A stretch of 64,000 nt of DNA, from assembly GCF_024763615.1 (NCBI RefSeq), contig NC_077223.1, positions 89,528,627 through 89,592,626 on the forward strand, in the 5' to 3' direction. Under the pieces are notes generated by a model. That model was given only the letters and a program-made list of their open reading frames with translations, searched no databases and was not told the DNA's origin. Below are positions 47,390 through 58,086 of the stretch, one piece after another. Origin of the DNA: Phlebotomus papatasi (Eukaryota; Arthropoda; Insecta; Diptera; Psychodidae). How positions within the stretch are numbered: position 1 is the stretch's first letter; each line of letters begins with the position of its first letter. A program made the position numbers and the translations under genes.

Positions 47390-49790
47390 ATACTCTAAAA
47401 TCAAAACCATAAGTTTCTAAAATCAAAACCTTTATACTCTAAAATCGAAACCATCATACTCTAAAATCAAAACCATAAGTTTCTAAAATCAAAACCACGA
47501 TACTCTAAAATCAAAACCATAATACTCTAAAACCAAAACCATGAGACTCTAAAATCAAAACCGTGATACTCTAAAATCAAAACCATAATACTCTGAAATC
47601 AAAACCCTGATACTCTAAAATCAAAACCATGAGACTCTAAAATCAAAACCATGATACTCCAAAATCAAAACCATAATACTCTAAAATCAAAACCGTAAGT
47701 TTCTAAAATCAAACCCATAGGTTTCTAAAGTCAAAACCATAAGTTTCTAAAATCAAACCCATAAGTTTCTAAAATCAAAACCACGATACTCTAAAATCAA
47801 AACCATAAGTTTCTAGAATCAAACCCATAAGTTTCTAAAATCAAACCCATAAGTTTCTAAAAACAAAACCATAAGTTTCTAAAATCAAAACCACAATGCT
47901 TTAAAATCAAAACCACGATACTCTAAAATCAAAACCATGAGACTCTAAAATCAAACCCATAAGTTTCTAAAATCAAACCCATAAGTTTCTAAAATCAAAC
48001 CCATAAGTTTCTAAAATCAAAACCATAAGTTTCTAACATCAAAACCATGATACTCTGAAATCAAAACCATAAGTTTCTAAAATCAAACCCATAAGTTTCT
48101 AAAAACAAAACCATAAGTTTCTAAAATCAAAACTATGATACTCTAAAATCAAAACCACGATACTCTAAAATCAAAACCATGAGACTCTAAAATCAAACCC
48201 ATAAGTTTCTAAAATCAAACCCATAAGTTTCTAAAAACAAAACCATAAGTTTCTAAAATCAAAACCACAATGCTCTAAAATCAAAACCACGATACTCTAA
48301 AATCAAAACCATGAGACTCTAAAATCAAAACCGTAATACTCTAAAATCAAACCCATGTTTCTAAAATCAAACCCATAAGTTTCTAAAATCAAACCCATAA
48401 GTTTCTAAAATCAAAACCATAAGTTTCTAAAATCAAACCCATAAGTTTCTAAAATCAAACCCATAAGTTTCTAAAAACAAAACCATAAGTTTCTAAAATC
48501 AAAACCACAATGCTCTAAAATCAAAACCACGATACTCTAAAATCAAAACCATGAGACTCTAAAATCAAAACCCTGATACTCTAAAATCAAAACCATGAGA
48601 CTCTAAAATCAAACCCATAAGTTTCTAAAATCAAACCCATAAGTTTCTAAAATCAAACCCATAAGTTTCTAAAATCAAACCCATAAGTTTCTAAAATCAA
48701 ACCCATAAGTTTCTAAAATCAAACCCATAAGGTTCTAAAATCAAAACCATAAGTTTCTAAAATCAAAACCATGAGACTCTAAAATCAAACCCATAAGTTT
48801 CTAAAATCAAACCCATAAGTTTCTAAAATCAAACCCATAAGTTTCTAAAATCAAAACCATAAGTTTCTAAAATCAAAACCATGATACTCTAGAATCAAAA
48901 CCATAAGTTTCTAAAATCAAAACCACAATGCTCTAAAATCAAAACCACTATACTCTAAAATCGAAACCATGATACTCTAAAATCAAAACCAAAAGTTTCT
49001 AAAATCAAAACCATAAGTTTCTAAAATCAAAACCATGAGACTCTAAAATCAAACCCATAAGTTTCTAAAATCAAACCCATAAGTTTCTAATATCAAACCC
49101 ATAAGTTTCTAAAATCAAAACCATAAGTTTCTAAAATCAAAACCATGATACTCTAGAATCAAAACCATAAGTTTCTAAAATCAAAACCACAATGCTCTAA
49201 AATCAAAACCACTATACTCTAAAATCGAAACCATGATACTCTAAAATCAAAACCAAAAGTTTCTAAAATCAAAACCATAAGTTTCTAAAATCAAAACCAC
49301 AATGCTCTAAAATCGAAACCACGATACTGTAAAATCAAAACCACGATACTCTAAAATCAAACCCATAAGTTTCTAAAATCAAAACCACAATGCTCTAAAA
49401 TCAAAACCACTATACTCTAAAATCGAAACCATGATACTCTAAAATCAAAACCAAAAGTTTCTAAAATCAAAACCATAAGTTTCTAAAATCAAAACCACAA
49501 TGCTCTAAAATCGAAACCACGATACTGTAAAATCAAAACCACGATACTCTAAAATCAAACCCATAAGTTTCTAAAATCAAAACCACAATACTCTAAAATC
49601 AAGACCATAATAGTATAATAGAATTCAAAACCACTATAGTCTTATTTCGAAACGATGATTTCGCTAAGATCAAAACCAAAATAGTCTTATCTCGAAACCT
49701 CTATACTCTAAAATCAAAACCATGACCTTCTAACTTTAAAACTCTTGTATGCTCTATCATTGTTCAAAACTACGATTCTCTAAAATCAAA
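47390..49790 (-). repeat. Right arm: 22-bp minisatellite, inverted
   Basis: Reverse-complement units (TCTAAAATCAAAACC core) with the same variant endings as the left arm. Higher-order copies start at about 48901, 49165 and 49363, spaced 264 and 198 bp (12 and 9 units). The outer 200 bp are degenerate. Confidence 0.95.
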
Positions 49791-50179
49791 CCCACTGTTC
49801 TCCTATTATTAAGCACAATTTATTCTATTTTTTAAACTATCATACTCTTTTAGAGAAATTCAAGCGCAAAATATCTCAATTATAGGGGAAAGTAGTTTGA
49901 AATTCTTGTACTCTTGATTCAAAACCACGTTTCTTAATTTTTTCTAACTCAAAATTTTTCTCTGTGTTGAGTTTTAAAGTTTCAGTCTGCACAATAAATA
50001 GACTAAAAGATGACAAAATAAGGGGGAAGGTCATAGGATAACATAAAAAATATAATATTTTAATAATATTTTTATTTACTATTATTAACTTCATTTAGAA
50101 TTTTTAATTTATCAGGACATAAGTAATCCACATAATAAGACAAATAAGTTAAACACGTTTTGCATTTCCATTTGACTGC

Positions 50180-50880
50180 TCGAACAAAAGAGACAAGAAG
50201 TGTCGCTTTTTTCAACTTGTCATAGACCGAGTCTAAATGATCAGAGATATCAGTTTCCGATCTTCGATGACCCCCAGGACATGATCTCCAAACGTTTTTT
50301 TTTTATCCTAACCTCCTAAAACCCCATAAAAACCATTTTTTTGGTTTCTTTTGAAAACAACTGATACGATTTCATTTGCTTTTGGATATGTTTTGGAGGT
50401 GGTCCAGGCGAACATTACGTTCAAACATATGTACCTATGGCCTAAAAATATCGTTATTTGAACTTTTGATTGGATTAAATTTGGAATTCTTGGAAAGGTT
50501 CTGAAATTTTCAACCCGTATTTATTGGTCGCGATCGGTAATAAATAAATCGATAAAGTGCTTGTAAAAATGACTTTATTCTTCTAAAATATTCTTTTTCC
50601 GTAAGCTTGTAACCCAAGAATGGGCTAAACGGTAAGAGATAATATGGTCTTCGATGCCCTCCCAAGTGGCCCTAAGGATTATTGTTATTATCTTTATATT
50701 TCCCTATCCCCTTTCATGTTTTATTTTATACAGTTCATAGGACCTAGTTTTCAACCGATTTAATTAAATTTGGATTTTTTGAAAGTGGTTTGAAATCAGT
50801 AATATATCGGTAAAATAACCGTAAAGGACTTATTTTTCTCGTATCGGAAATAACGGACTTTACGATTTATGAATTAATTT
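50180..50880 (+). repeat. Family F relative
   Basis: ACCGAGTCTAAATGATCAGA...TTTTGGATATGTTTTGGAGG and downstream CGGTAATAAATAAATCG blocks. Begins 200 bp after the foldback element. Confidence 0.7.
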
Positions 50881-50902
50881 AATAGCTAGTAAACCATGTA
50901 AA

Positions 50903-51155
50903 CACTGAGAAAAAAAAGAGGGTGCGATTAACTTTTTTTCCTCGTAACTTTAACATTTTTAGGTGTAAAAATATATCAACATTTTTCAATGTTAATTTTA
51001 CACCTTTTTAAGGGTAAAATTAACACTAACAAGGGTAACTTTTACCCCCAATACACCTAAAAGGAATAATATTTACACCAATTTCGGATCAATAATGCAG
51101 GGTAAAATTAACATTTCCGGAATGTTATTTTAACTTTTTCGGATTTCTCTCAGTG
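50903..51155. mobile_element. MITE with CACTGAGAGAAA ends (copy 2)
   Basis: CACTGAGAAAAAAAAGAGGG to GGATTTCTCTCAGTG. Same interior as 11037-11291. Its termini resemble the ends of the foldback element nearby (CACAGAGAAAAA). Confidence 0.82.
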
Positions 51156-51159
51156 AATA

Positions 51160-52325
51160 AGCACCAAAAAACCACGACCACATAAAGAAGGCTTAAATAC
51201 TTGAGTTATAAAAATTGAAGATTTACGATTCTGAGTTGAAGGTTAATAACGATTCGTCTATTCAAATCTTATCTCAAAATTCTTAATTGAAGGTGTTCAG
51301 AAGCTGCTTGGATATTGTTCATAGATAGGGTCTTCTAATTAATCGGTATTAATTAATTAATAGTAGTATTCTATTAGTATCGTTATTTTATGTCGAAAAA
51401 TGTCTTTTAGAAAACATGTGTTTTCTTAAAAAACAAAATAGTTTTTAAAATGCGATGAAAATATTTTCCTAAAAAAAATAAAAATGCTCTTGCAATACGA
51501 AATTAGAATTTCTTAATTGATGAAAATGATATATTTCTCTTTACTAAAAATTTATGCAATTGACACAGAAACGGTTACTGTCCTTAAAAGATGTGGAAAA
51601 TCTAGTGCAAAAAAATATATTTAAGGAAAATGACTTGTTTTTTTCAAAATCAACTTTTATTTAAAATGTTGTTATTAAAAAAAAACAAAAGAATAATTAA
51701 ATTACATAATTCAATAACCTCAATGAATTGATTAATTTAATTTCTGGATTAAATTAATATGTTTTGGTAAAATTGTGGAAATACAGTCAAGTGTGCTAAT
51801 CTGGGCGCTTCGCTATCTGGATCGTTTATGACTAATCCACTTAAAATAATACTTTTATTTTTATTTCCGCACATAATATAACTATTCAAGTTTGAGAAAA
51901 AGCAAAAATAATAATTTTATCCATTAAATAAGTGAGTGTAATCGACTCATTTCAGTCTTGTGCCAGCTGGATTCTTCACTAAAAATTTTCTAGCAGTGAT
52001 ATTTTCGCTAATGACAGCTGGTTGATTGAAAACATTTATTGTTTTTTCCTTGTGAAAAAAGTATTTTAAATCCCAAGGTTTAATTAAAAGTGAATTAGCG
52101 AAAAGGCGACCCAGTTAGTGTATGATGACTTATTTCAGTATTATCATTATTTTATAAATTTTCTTTAATATTTTTGATATTGTTTTTTATATTATGTTTC
52201 TGAATGAAACAGTGAATAATTCTATGGACTTAGAAGAAGTAAAAAAGAATTTCATCAGTCTAAAAAACAAGCGTTGAAGTAGCACTCTACGGAAAATGAT
52301 CCAGTTACTCCACCTGACTATATGA
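51160..52325. other. Nothing recognised
   Basis: AT-rich. TTAATTAATTAA-type tracts at 51340-51360 and 51690-51760. No coding. Confidence 0.4.
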
Positions 52326-52329
52326 AGTT

Positions 52330-52940
52330 TCGAGTTTTTTGACGTCACGTTGTTTGCCTGTTCGTAAGTTGTCGCCAGCTCTGGAGGCCAAACGATTAGA
52401 GATAGAGATTTGGAATCTTAGGGGACCCCCTATAAGTCAGTCCAAAGACTGTTAACATGTTATTTATTTTTCATCCACCTGTCCCCATCTTCAAAACCAT
52501 GTTCTTTGGGATTGCTGGAAAACATGTCGTGTAATTTCTTTCGTTTTTGAATATTTTAGAGATTATTCAGTCGGAGATTTAGTCCCGATACGAAAATTCC
52601 ATTGAATCATTCCTAATAACGGTTTTTTAAGATCGAATGTTAAAAAGACCCTAGAGAGACTATTTCTCAACCGAAAATGGTATCATATTTAGACTCGTTG
52701 GAATGGTCTTAGAATTGTTGACAATTCTGAACCGATTCTAATCGGTTCATAACCGATAAATAATTTTTCTCCGAAATTCAATTATGTTACTCCTAAGGTA
52801 TTTTGGGCAATGTTTTGAGCGATTTATTAATCGGTTCAAATCGATTGTAAAATGATAAACGGTAAATGGTGCAAAAGTACTTTTGAGGTATAGCATATAA
52901 GTCACGAGTTCGAGGACCTTGGAAGTTCTGGGACGTTCTT
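52330..52940 (+). repeat. Family F repeat
   Basis: TGTTTGCCTGTTCGTAAG, AGAGGGGACCC-like block, ATCGGTTCATAACCGATAAA, ending near the first exon of gene X at 53048. Confidence 0.8.
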
Positions 52941-53047
52941 CCACTTCTTTTTTATAAAATTTCATCTTCACTTCAATTCAATTCTCTATACCGGGCTATA
53001 CAAAAGATTCTTCCTCACTTTTGCTTTCATTTTTTTCTGTTTCGCAG

Positions 53048-54792
53048 ACGACGTGTGGCTCTCAATATTAGACCATCATTGGCAACCACCCAATTAGATC
53101 GCTTGAGCTATGAATTCAAATTGTACAAAATTAGAAACGATTCTTGTACGTTTGAGAATGTTGATGAACTATTTGACTATGAGGAGCCCTGCTATGCAAA
53201 TTCCTGTGACTTCCAGCACGAATGGATGCCATTGGAGGCAAGTATTTGTCGCACTGGAGTATTTTTCTGACAGAGCTTTGAATAATGCCAAGAATGTTCA
53301 TGTTGAACTTTTCACTTTGACCTCATATCCAGGAAAACAATCTTCAGCCAGGATTGTCGGCAATACTTGTGACTAATACTCAAGTAATGAATTTTACCAA
53401 TGTATCAACGTACAAATTCACTGTGTATGTTCAGTATGAGATTCAGCACGAGGGAAAAGTGTATTCGCTACAATTGTTGGCTGGAGATATGGAAATTACT
53501 CCTAAGATTTTCCTTACACCTCTCTTCGACACGGAAATTCAAGAGAGAAATTTTTGTGAGTATTTCTATCTCTGTTTATTTTTTTTTATTCATATTTTTT
53601 TGATTTATTTGCTGCGCTACTGATTGCTATAAAGATGATTATGTTTGTTTTTATTTCGACTGTTAAATAATGTTCGGAAAACGTGTCTATTTTTCTCTTA
53701 AATGTTACATTTTGAAGCTGGAGCTCTACTTTTTAGTTCACAACTCATTCTGTTTGTATTAAAAACTATTTAGAAGGTTGTTTTAATAAATTTTTACGAC
53801 TTTGAGAATGGAAGGGAAAGATTAGGCGGAGTTTGAAAGGTTTTGGGAACATGGAAGCTTTATGAAATTAGCACTAGGGGCGCTACAGTCCTAATGGCTT
53901 AGCAAATTTTATTTGGAATCACAATTTTTATTGAGTTATTTGTAATAAGTGTTATCTAAATGAGTTTTGGAGATGTCTTTTGCAGTAGTAAATCACTTAT
54001 TTTTTTGGATTTAGTATGAAAAAATTTGAACGTTTAGTCACATGGTGTAAATTTCAGTTTATCGCAATCTTGTGGCAATCGCGTCGAATTCTTCATTCAA
54101 AGTCGTTCATATGGAGGTAGGAGGAAGTAAGATAAGTCAGCGATTCTATCGCTTTTTGATGGAAAACTTGAAATTTCATCAAATAACTCAGCCTCAAGCC
54201 ACAATGGCCTCATCAGCAGGGGAAGTTGAGGGCACAGATGAGGTATCAATGCGTGAGGAATTGATGGAGGATGTTGAGATGAGGGAGGTAAATGCTGATG
54301 AGTCACATTTTATGGCCACCAATATGTTCAGCAATCAAAAGAGACCAACAATGATGTTTTATCAGCCGGATGGTTTCTGGAGAGGTGGCTTGATTAGGAT
54401 CCAAGAGAACAGCGAATACCGATTGAAATTGAAACTGTATATGAGGTAAAAAGCAAACAATGGAAATTTTTTAAAACATTTTTGCACAAAAATTAGACCG
54501 AACCCCTAATGAGATTGTTTTTCTTGCTGTTGTAGAACTGATAATCATTTCGCGTGTTTTCTTGGAGCGATAAAAACCACTTTTGGTTGCAAGGTCACAT
54601 TTGTTGATGAGGAAAATTCTCAAGATACATGCTTAGTCATTCAGAGTCTAATTGAGGAGATCAATTGCAAAAAGCAACTTCTGAAAATGCTTCCGGAAAC
54701 AGGAAAGGATGGAGAAAATGTCAGAGAGTCTTTGAAGGAAGTCTTCCGCAAAGAACTGAAGACAGATTACGTTTTCAACAGGCTCTCATCAG
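53048..54792 (+). pseudogene. Gene X: unidentified multi-exon gene with two apparent frameshifts
   Basis: Three exons are visible: 53048-53555 (acceptor TTTCGCAG, donor GTGAGT), 54058-54445 and 54536-54792 (donor GTAAGA). Exons 2 and 3 join exon 1 in frame and stay open to 54792, so more exons should lie on both sides. Exon 1 changes frame near 53235 (after HEWMPLE) and again near 53325 (after SYPGKQ). Each change behaves like one extra base, so it is either a young pseudogene or an assembly indel. The product is hydrophilic, with an acidic stretch at about 54220-54300 (GEVEGTDEVSMREEL) and a charged C-terminal part. I do not recognise the family. A partial copy lies at about 63000-63477. Confidence 0.6.
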
Positions 54793-55012
54793 GTAAGAAA
54801 AATTATTAAATATTATCATTTATTTATTACGTTGCTCTGAAGTTTCTAGAGGAGAATACCAATTGAAAATTTGGCGCGAACTTTACTTCCACACGGCGAA
54901 ATGTGCCTTTGCTATTTCGCTGGATTAATCACTAAGCCTTTCTTTTCCTACAATAGCTTATGATTTTCATGTGCACTCTCATAAATAATTTCGAAAATTA
55001 TTTCATGAATAG

Positions 55013-55875
55013 GGTAAATGTCCTAATTCAAAACCATTTCCAGACGCTTTAACTTTGACAGAAGATTCAACACATGAAGTTCATATTTTTTCTGAAGAGA
55101 ATTACATAAATTTGCTCCGTGACTCTCCTAGAATGTTACTGTCTAGTGAAAATTAATTAGATATAATTTGAAAGATTCTTAAATAGAAGAAAATTACGCG
55201 AGCGTAAAATGCTTCTATTGGAAACATATTAATCCAAATGGAGACAAGGGAATGTTTCTAATTGGAGACAAACAGTGTAAGTGAAGCCGCAACGAAAAGC
55301 TTCCAAAACCTTGTTGAGTTGCTCCTGAATGCAGGATTTGTTGTTATTCTTGGTTTTTTCTGCTTTCCCATCTAAAACAATAAGAAAATCTCTCCAAAAA
55401 AATCATATTTCCGGAGTTTCCTATTGAATCATTTGCAGACACTTCAGAAAATCCCTTTTTGTTCACGAAGTAGGTAATTACTTTATTTGAAAACTTCATG
55501 TACCGTTAACAATAAGGATTAGCACTTAATTTAACTAAAATTAGCCAGAAATATGACATAAATGTTAAACAAAACGAATAAACAACAGTCGCCTCATTGT
55601 TTTTTTCATTTGGAAAATATGGTCGATCGATGGAAAATTCGATGATGAAAAGGTACACTTTTAATTTTTCTGAGAAATTAACAAATAAAAATTTGTGAAT
55701 ATGAATGGATTTTCGCTTTATTTGAAGCAAAATTAACTAAATAATGAAACTATGGTATGGAAAATATATAAATATAATAATTTAGTACTGTATTTATCAT
55801 GAAAACAATGACGTTTCCATTTGGAGTAGCGAAAAGTTTCCATTTGGAGCAGGTTTTGAATTAGCTTAATTTACC
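55013..55875 (+). mobile_element. Family H transposon, both ends present
   Basis: Ends GGGTAAATGTCCTAATTC and GAATTAGCTTAATTTACC are inverted, about 863 bp. The interior motif CCAAATGGAGACAAGG recurs near the right end in inverted form. No transposase frame. It lies just after gene X. Confidence 0.78.
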
Positions 55876-56034
55876 GTAACTCTGGGGAAAATGTTTTCGA
55901 AAAAATAAATGATAAGCTCTCCAATTTTGAGATCTAGAAAGCTTAAAGATTTGATTCTTTGGCATCTTTTGTAACTCTCTGAATACCCAAAGGAATATAA
56001 GAATACTTTAGAAAAAAAAAGATTTTTTTAAAAC

Positions 56035-56280
56035 TTTTTTATAATCGATAGAAACCCGTTTTTTTGTGAATGATTACAAACTGGTTCACAACCAATTTCA
56101 ACCGATTCATAAATCACACTCAAAAGTTCGCCCAAAACAGATAACGAGGGGCACATTAATGGGCTCAGGGTTAACATATGGGGGTCCCCCGAAGATCCAA
56201 ACTCTCTATCTCTAACCGTTTGGCCTCTAGTTGTGGTAACGGCCAGACTGTCGGACAAACTGACGTAAAAAAACTCAAAA
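56035..56280 (-). repeat. Family F repeat, partial, inverted
   Basis: GGGGGTCCCCCGAAGATCCA and TGGTAACGGCCAGACTGTCG are complements of family F starts. Confidence 0.7.
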
Positions 56281-56403
56281 CTTCAGATTACTCACAATTA
56301 TTTATTCTTAATTTTAAAATTAAATTATTACATTATATCCACTAACTTCAGAAGGTTGGTAAGTATTTTGGTAAAAATGGTAAGTAAAAAATGAAAATTG
56401 GTA

Positions 56404-56831
56404 GGGTAAGTGTGCCAAATTTCGGCATAGTTGCATGCAAGCTACAAAGTCTCAAGTTTGAAATGTAATATTTTTAAAATAAGTTGAATATTTTTGTTAC
56501 TCTATTATAATGAGTGTTGCTTGGAACCTTGCAGAGAGTTTATCATTTTTATTTTCTCTAAAATCATGCTTAATACATTTTAAAATGAATAAAAATGTAG
56601 ACATAGCAGAAGATGGCCTATTTCGGTCATCTTCATTCTCATAGTTCCTTACCCTTTGGGAATTCTTCTAATATCTTTTTCACGTCATCTCGTTTGTCGA
56701 AGCTACATTTTTTGTTATTCTTTTGAATTGTACAATCTCAAGAGTATCCAAAAACTAAAAATTCATGGAAATTCGAGGAACAAAAAATATGGCCGAAATT
56801 GCAAGCTGGCCGGAATTTGGCACACTTACCT
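56404..56831. mobile_element. MITE family B (copy 4)
   Basis: Inverted relative to 20146. Ends GGGTAAGTGTGCCAAATT and GGCACACTTACC. Confidence 0.9.
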
Positions 56832-56875
56832 TAAGTAGTGAAATATTATTGGCCAATGTAAAATTGAACAGTTAT

Positions 56876-57665
56876 GCCTTGGACACACCTTTTAGATCAG
56901 AAAACTTTCGTGAAATCAAAATTCACGTCCCCTTATGACTCCGCCAAACTTTTTAGGTTAGAAAAATTTCATGAAATTAAAATTCACATCTCATTCTTTC
57001 TCACATGCTTTGCATATGTCTATCAAATTCTTTCGCAGTCCATATTTGATTGAGTTAAATTGAATTTTGTTGTGATGTTTAAAAGAGAAAGAAGAGTGCG
57101 AATAAGTGAGATAGACATATTCAAAATGTTTGAGAAGGATAGAAATGTGAATTTTGATTTAAGGAAATATTCCTGATCTAAAAGGTATGTTGGAGCTATT
57201 ACTAAACATTTGAATATGGCTATCCCAGTCTTTCGCACCTCAAATTAGATTGAACTACATTGAACATGTTGTGATGCTTAAAAGAAGAAGAAGAGCGCGT
57301 AAGAGTAATATAGACTTATGCAAACAATTTGAGTAAGAAAAAAGGATGTGAATTTAGATTTCTTGAAATTTTCTTGATCTAAAAAGTATGATGAAACCTT
57401 TATGATCCGCACACCTTTTAGATTGGTAAAATTTCATGTGACCGAAATTCACATCCCTTTCTTTCTCAAATGTTCTGCATATCGATGTTTCATTCTTTCG
57501 CACTCAAAATTCGATTGAACTAAATTTAATTTGGTGTGACATTCAAAAGAAAAAGAAGAGTCCTAAAGACTGGGATAGACACATGCAAAATGTTTGAGAA
57601 AGAAAGGGATGTGAATTTCGATCCCATGAAATTTTCCCGATCTAAAAAGTGTGTTAGCGCCATTA
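56876..57665. repeat. Cluster of family G MITEs
   Basis: At least three family G copies or parts follow one another (about 56876-57195, 57196-57390, 57410-57665), with repeated CACACCTTTTAGATC starts and CTAAAAGGT(A/G)TG ends. A partial left end at 56940 suggests insertion of one copy next to another. Confidence 0.75.
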
Positions 57666-58086
57666 TGAACCATTTTCATATTTTACCTACCAAAATGATT
57701 TTTTTACTTACCAAAATTTTGTTTTTTACTTACCAAATTTATCAATTTATTTACGAAAACTGTTTTACCTTTAAGAAAATCACCTTTGCAATAAGGGAGG
57801 TTGAGGTAGAGTTTCATGGATGCTTGACGTTCGTAAAGTAAAAATTTAGGACAATAAATTAATAATATGGGAAATGTGCTGTATTTAAATATAGGAAAAA
57901 ATTCGCAGGATTTAGACAGATTGAGTTTATTCCATAAACTTTTGGTAAATGAGTCTTAAAAAAATATCAGCTGCTTGGAACTGTTCTGCTTTCTCTTACA
58001 ATGAAAATGTGTAAATAGTACTGGTATGAATGGATTTTGCGGGGGGATGCTCACCCGGAAGAAAGTCGCTTTGGAGATGCCATGAG

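Larger units (their letters stand above)
44031..49966. mobile_element. Giant foldback-type element with 22-bp tandem-repeat arms
   Basis: Terminal inverted repeats CACAGAGAAAAATT (44031-44044) and their complement (49953-49966) bound two arms of tandem 22-bp units. The left arm (about 44170-47380) has units GGTTTTGATTTTAGA plus a variable 7 bases. The right arm (about 47390-49790) has the reverse complement. The arms meet at about 47378-47395 with almost no spacer. Each arm has on the order of 100 units. There is no long open frame, as expected when stops rotate through all frames. This is the layout of foldback elements such as Drosophila FB, though the sequence is different. No convincing target duplication was found. 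Confidence 0.85.

Noticed and set aside
44170..49790. CRISPR array
   Set aside because: Units are contiguous 22-mers with short variable ends, not repeats separated by unique spacers, and the host is eukaryotic.
53236..53271. GC-AG mini-intron explaining the first frame change in gene X
   Set aside because: GCAAGT...GACAG would be only 36 bp, too short for a spliceosomal intron in insects, and it would not explain the second frame change.
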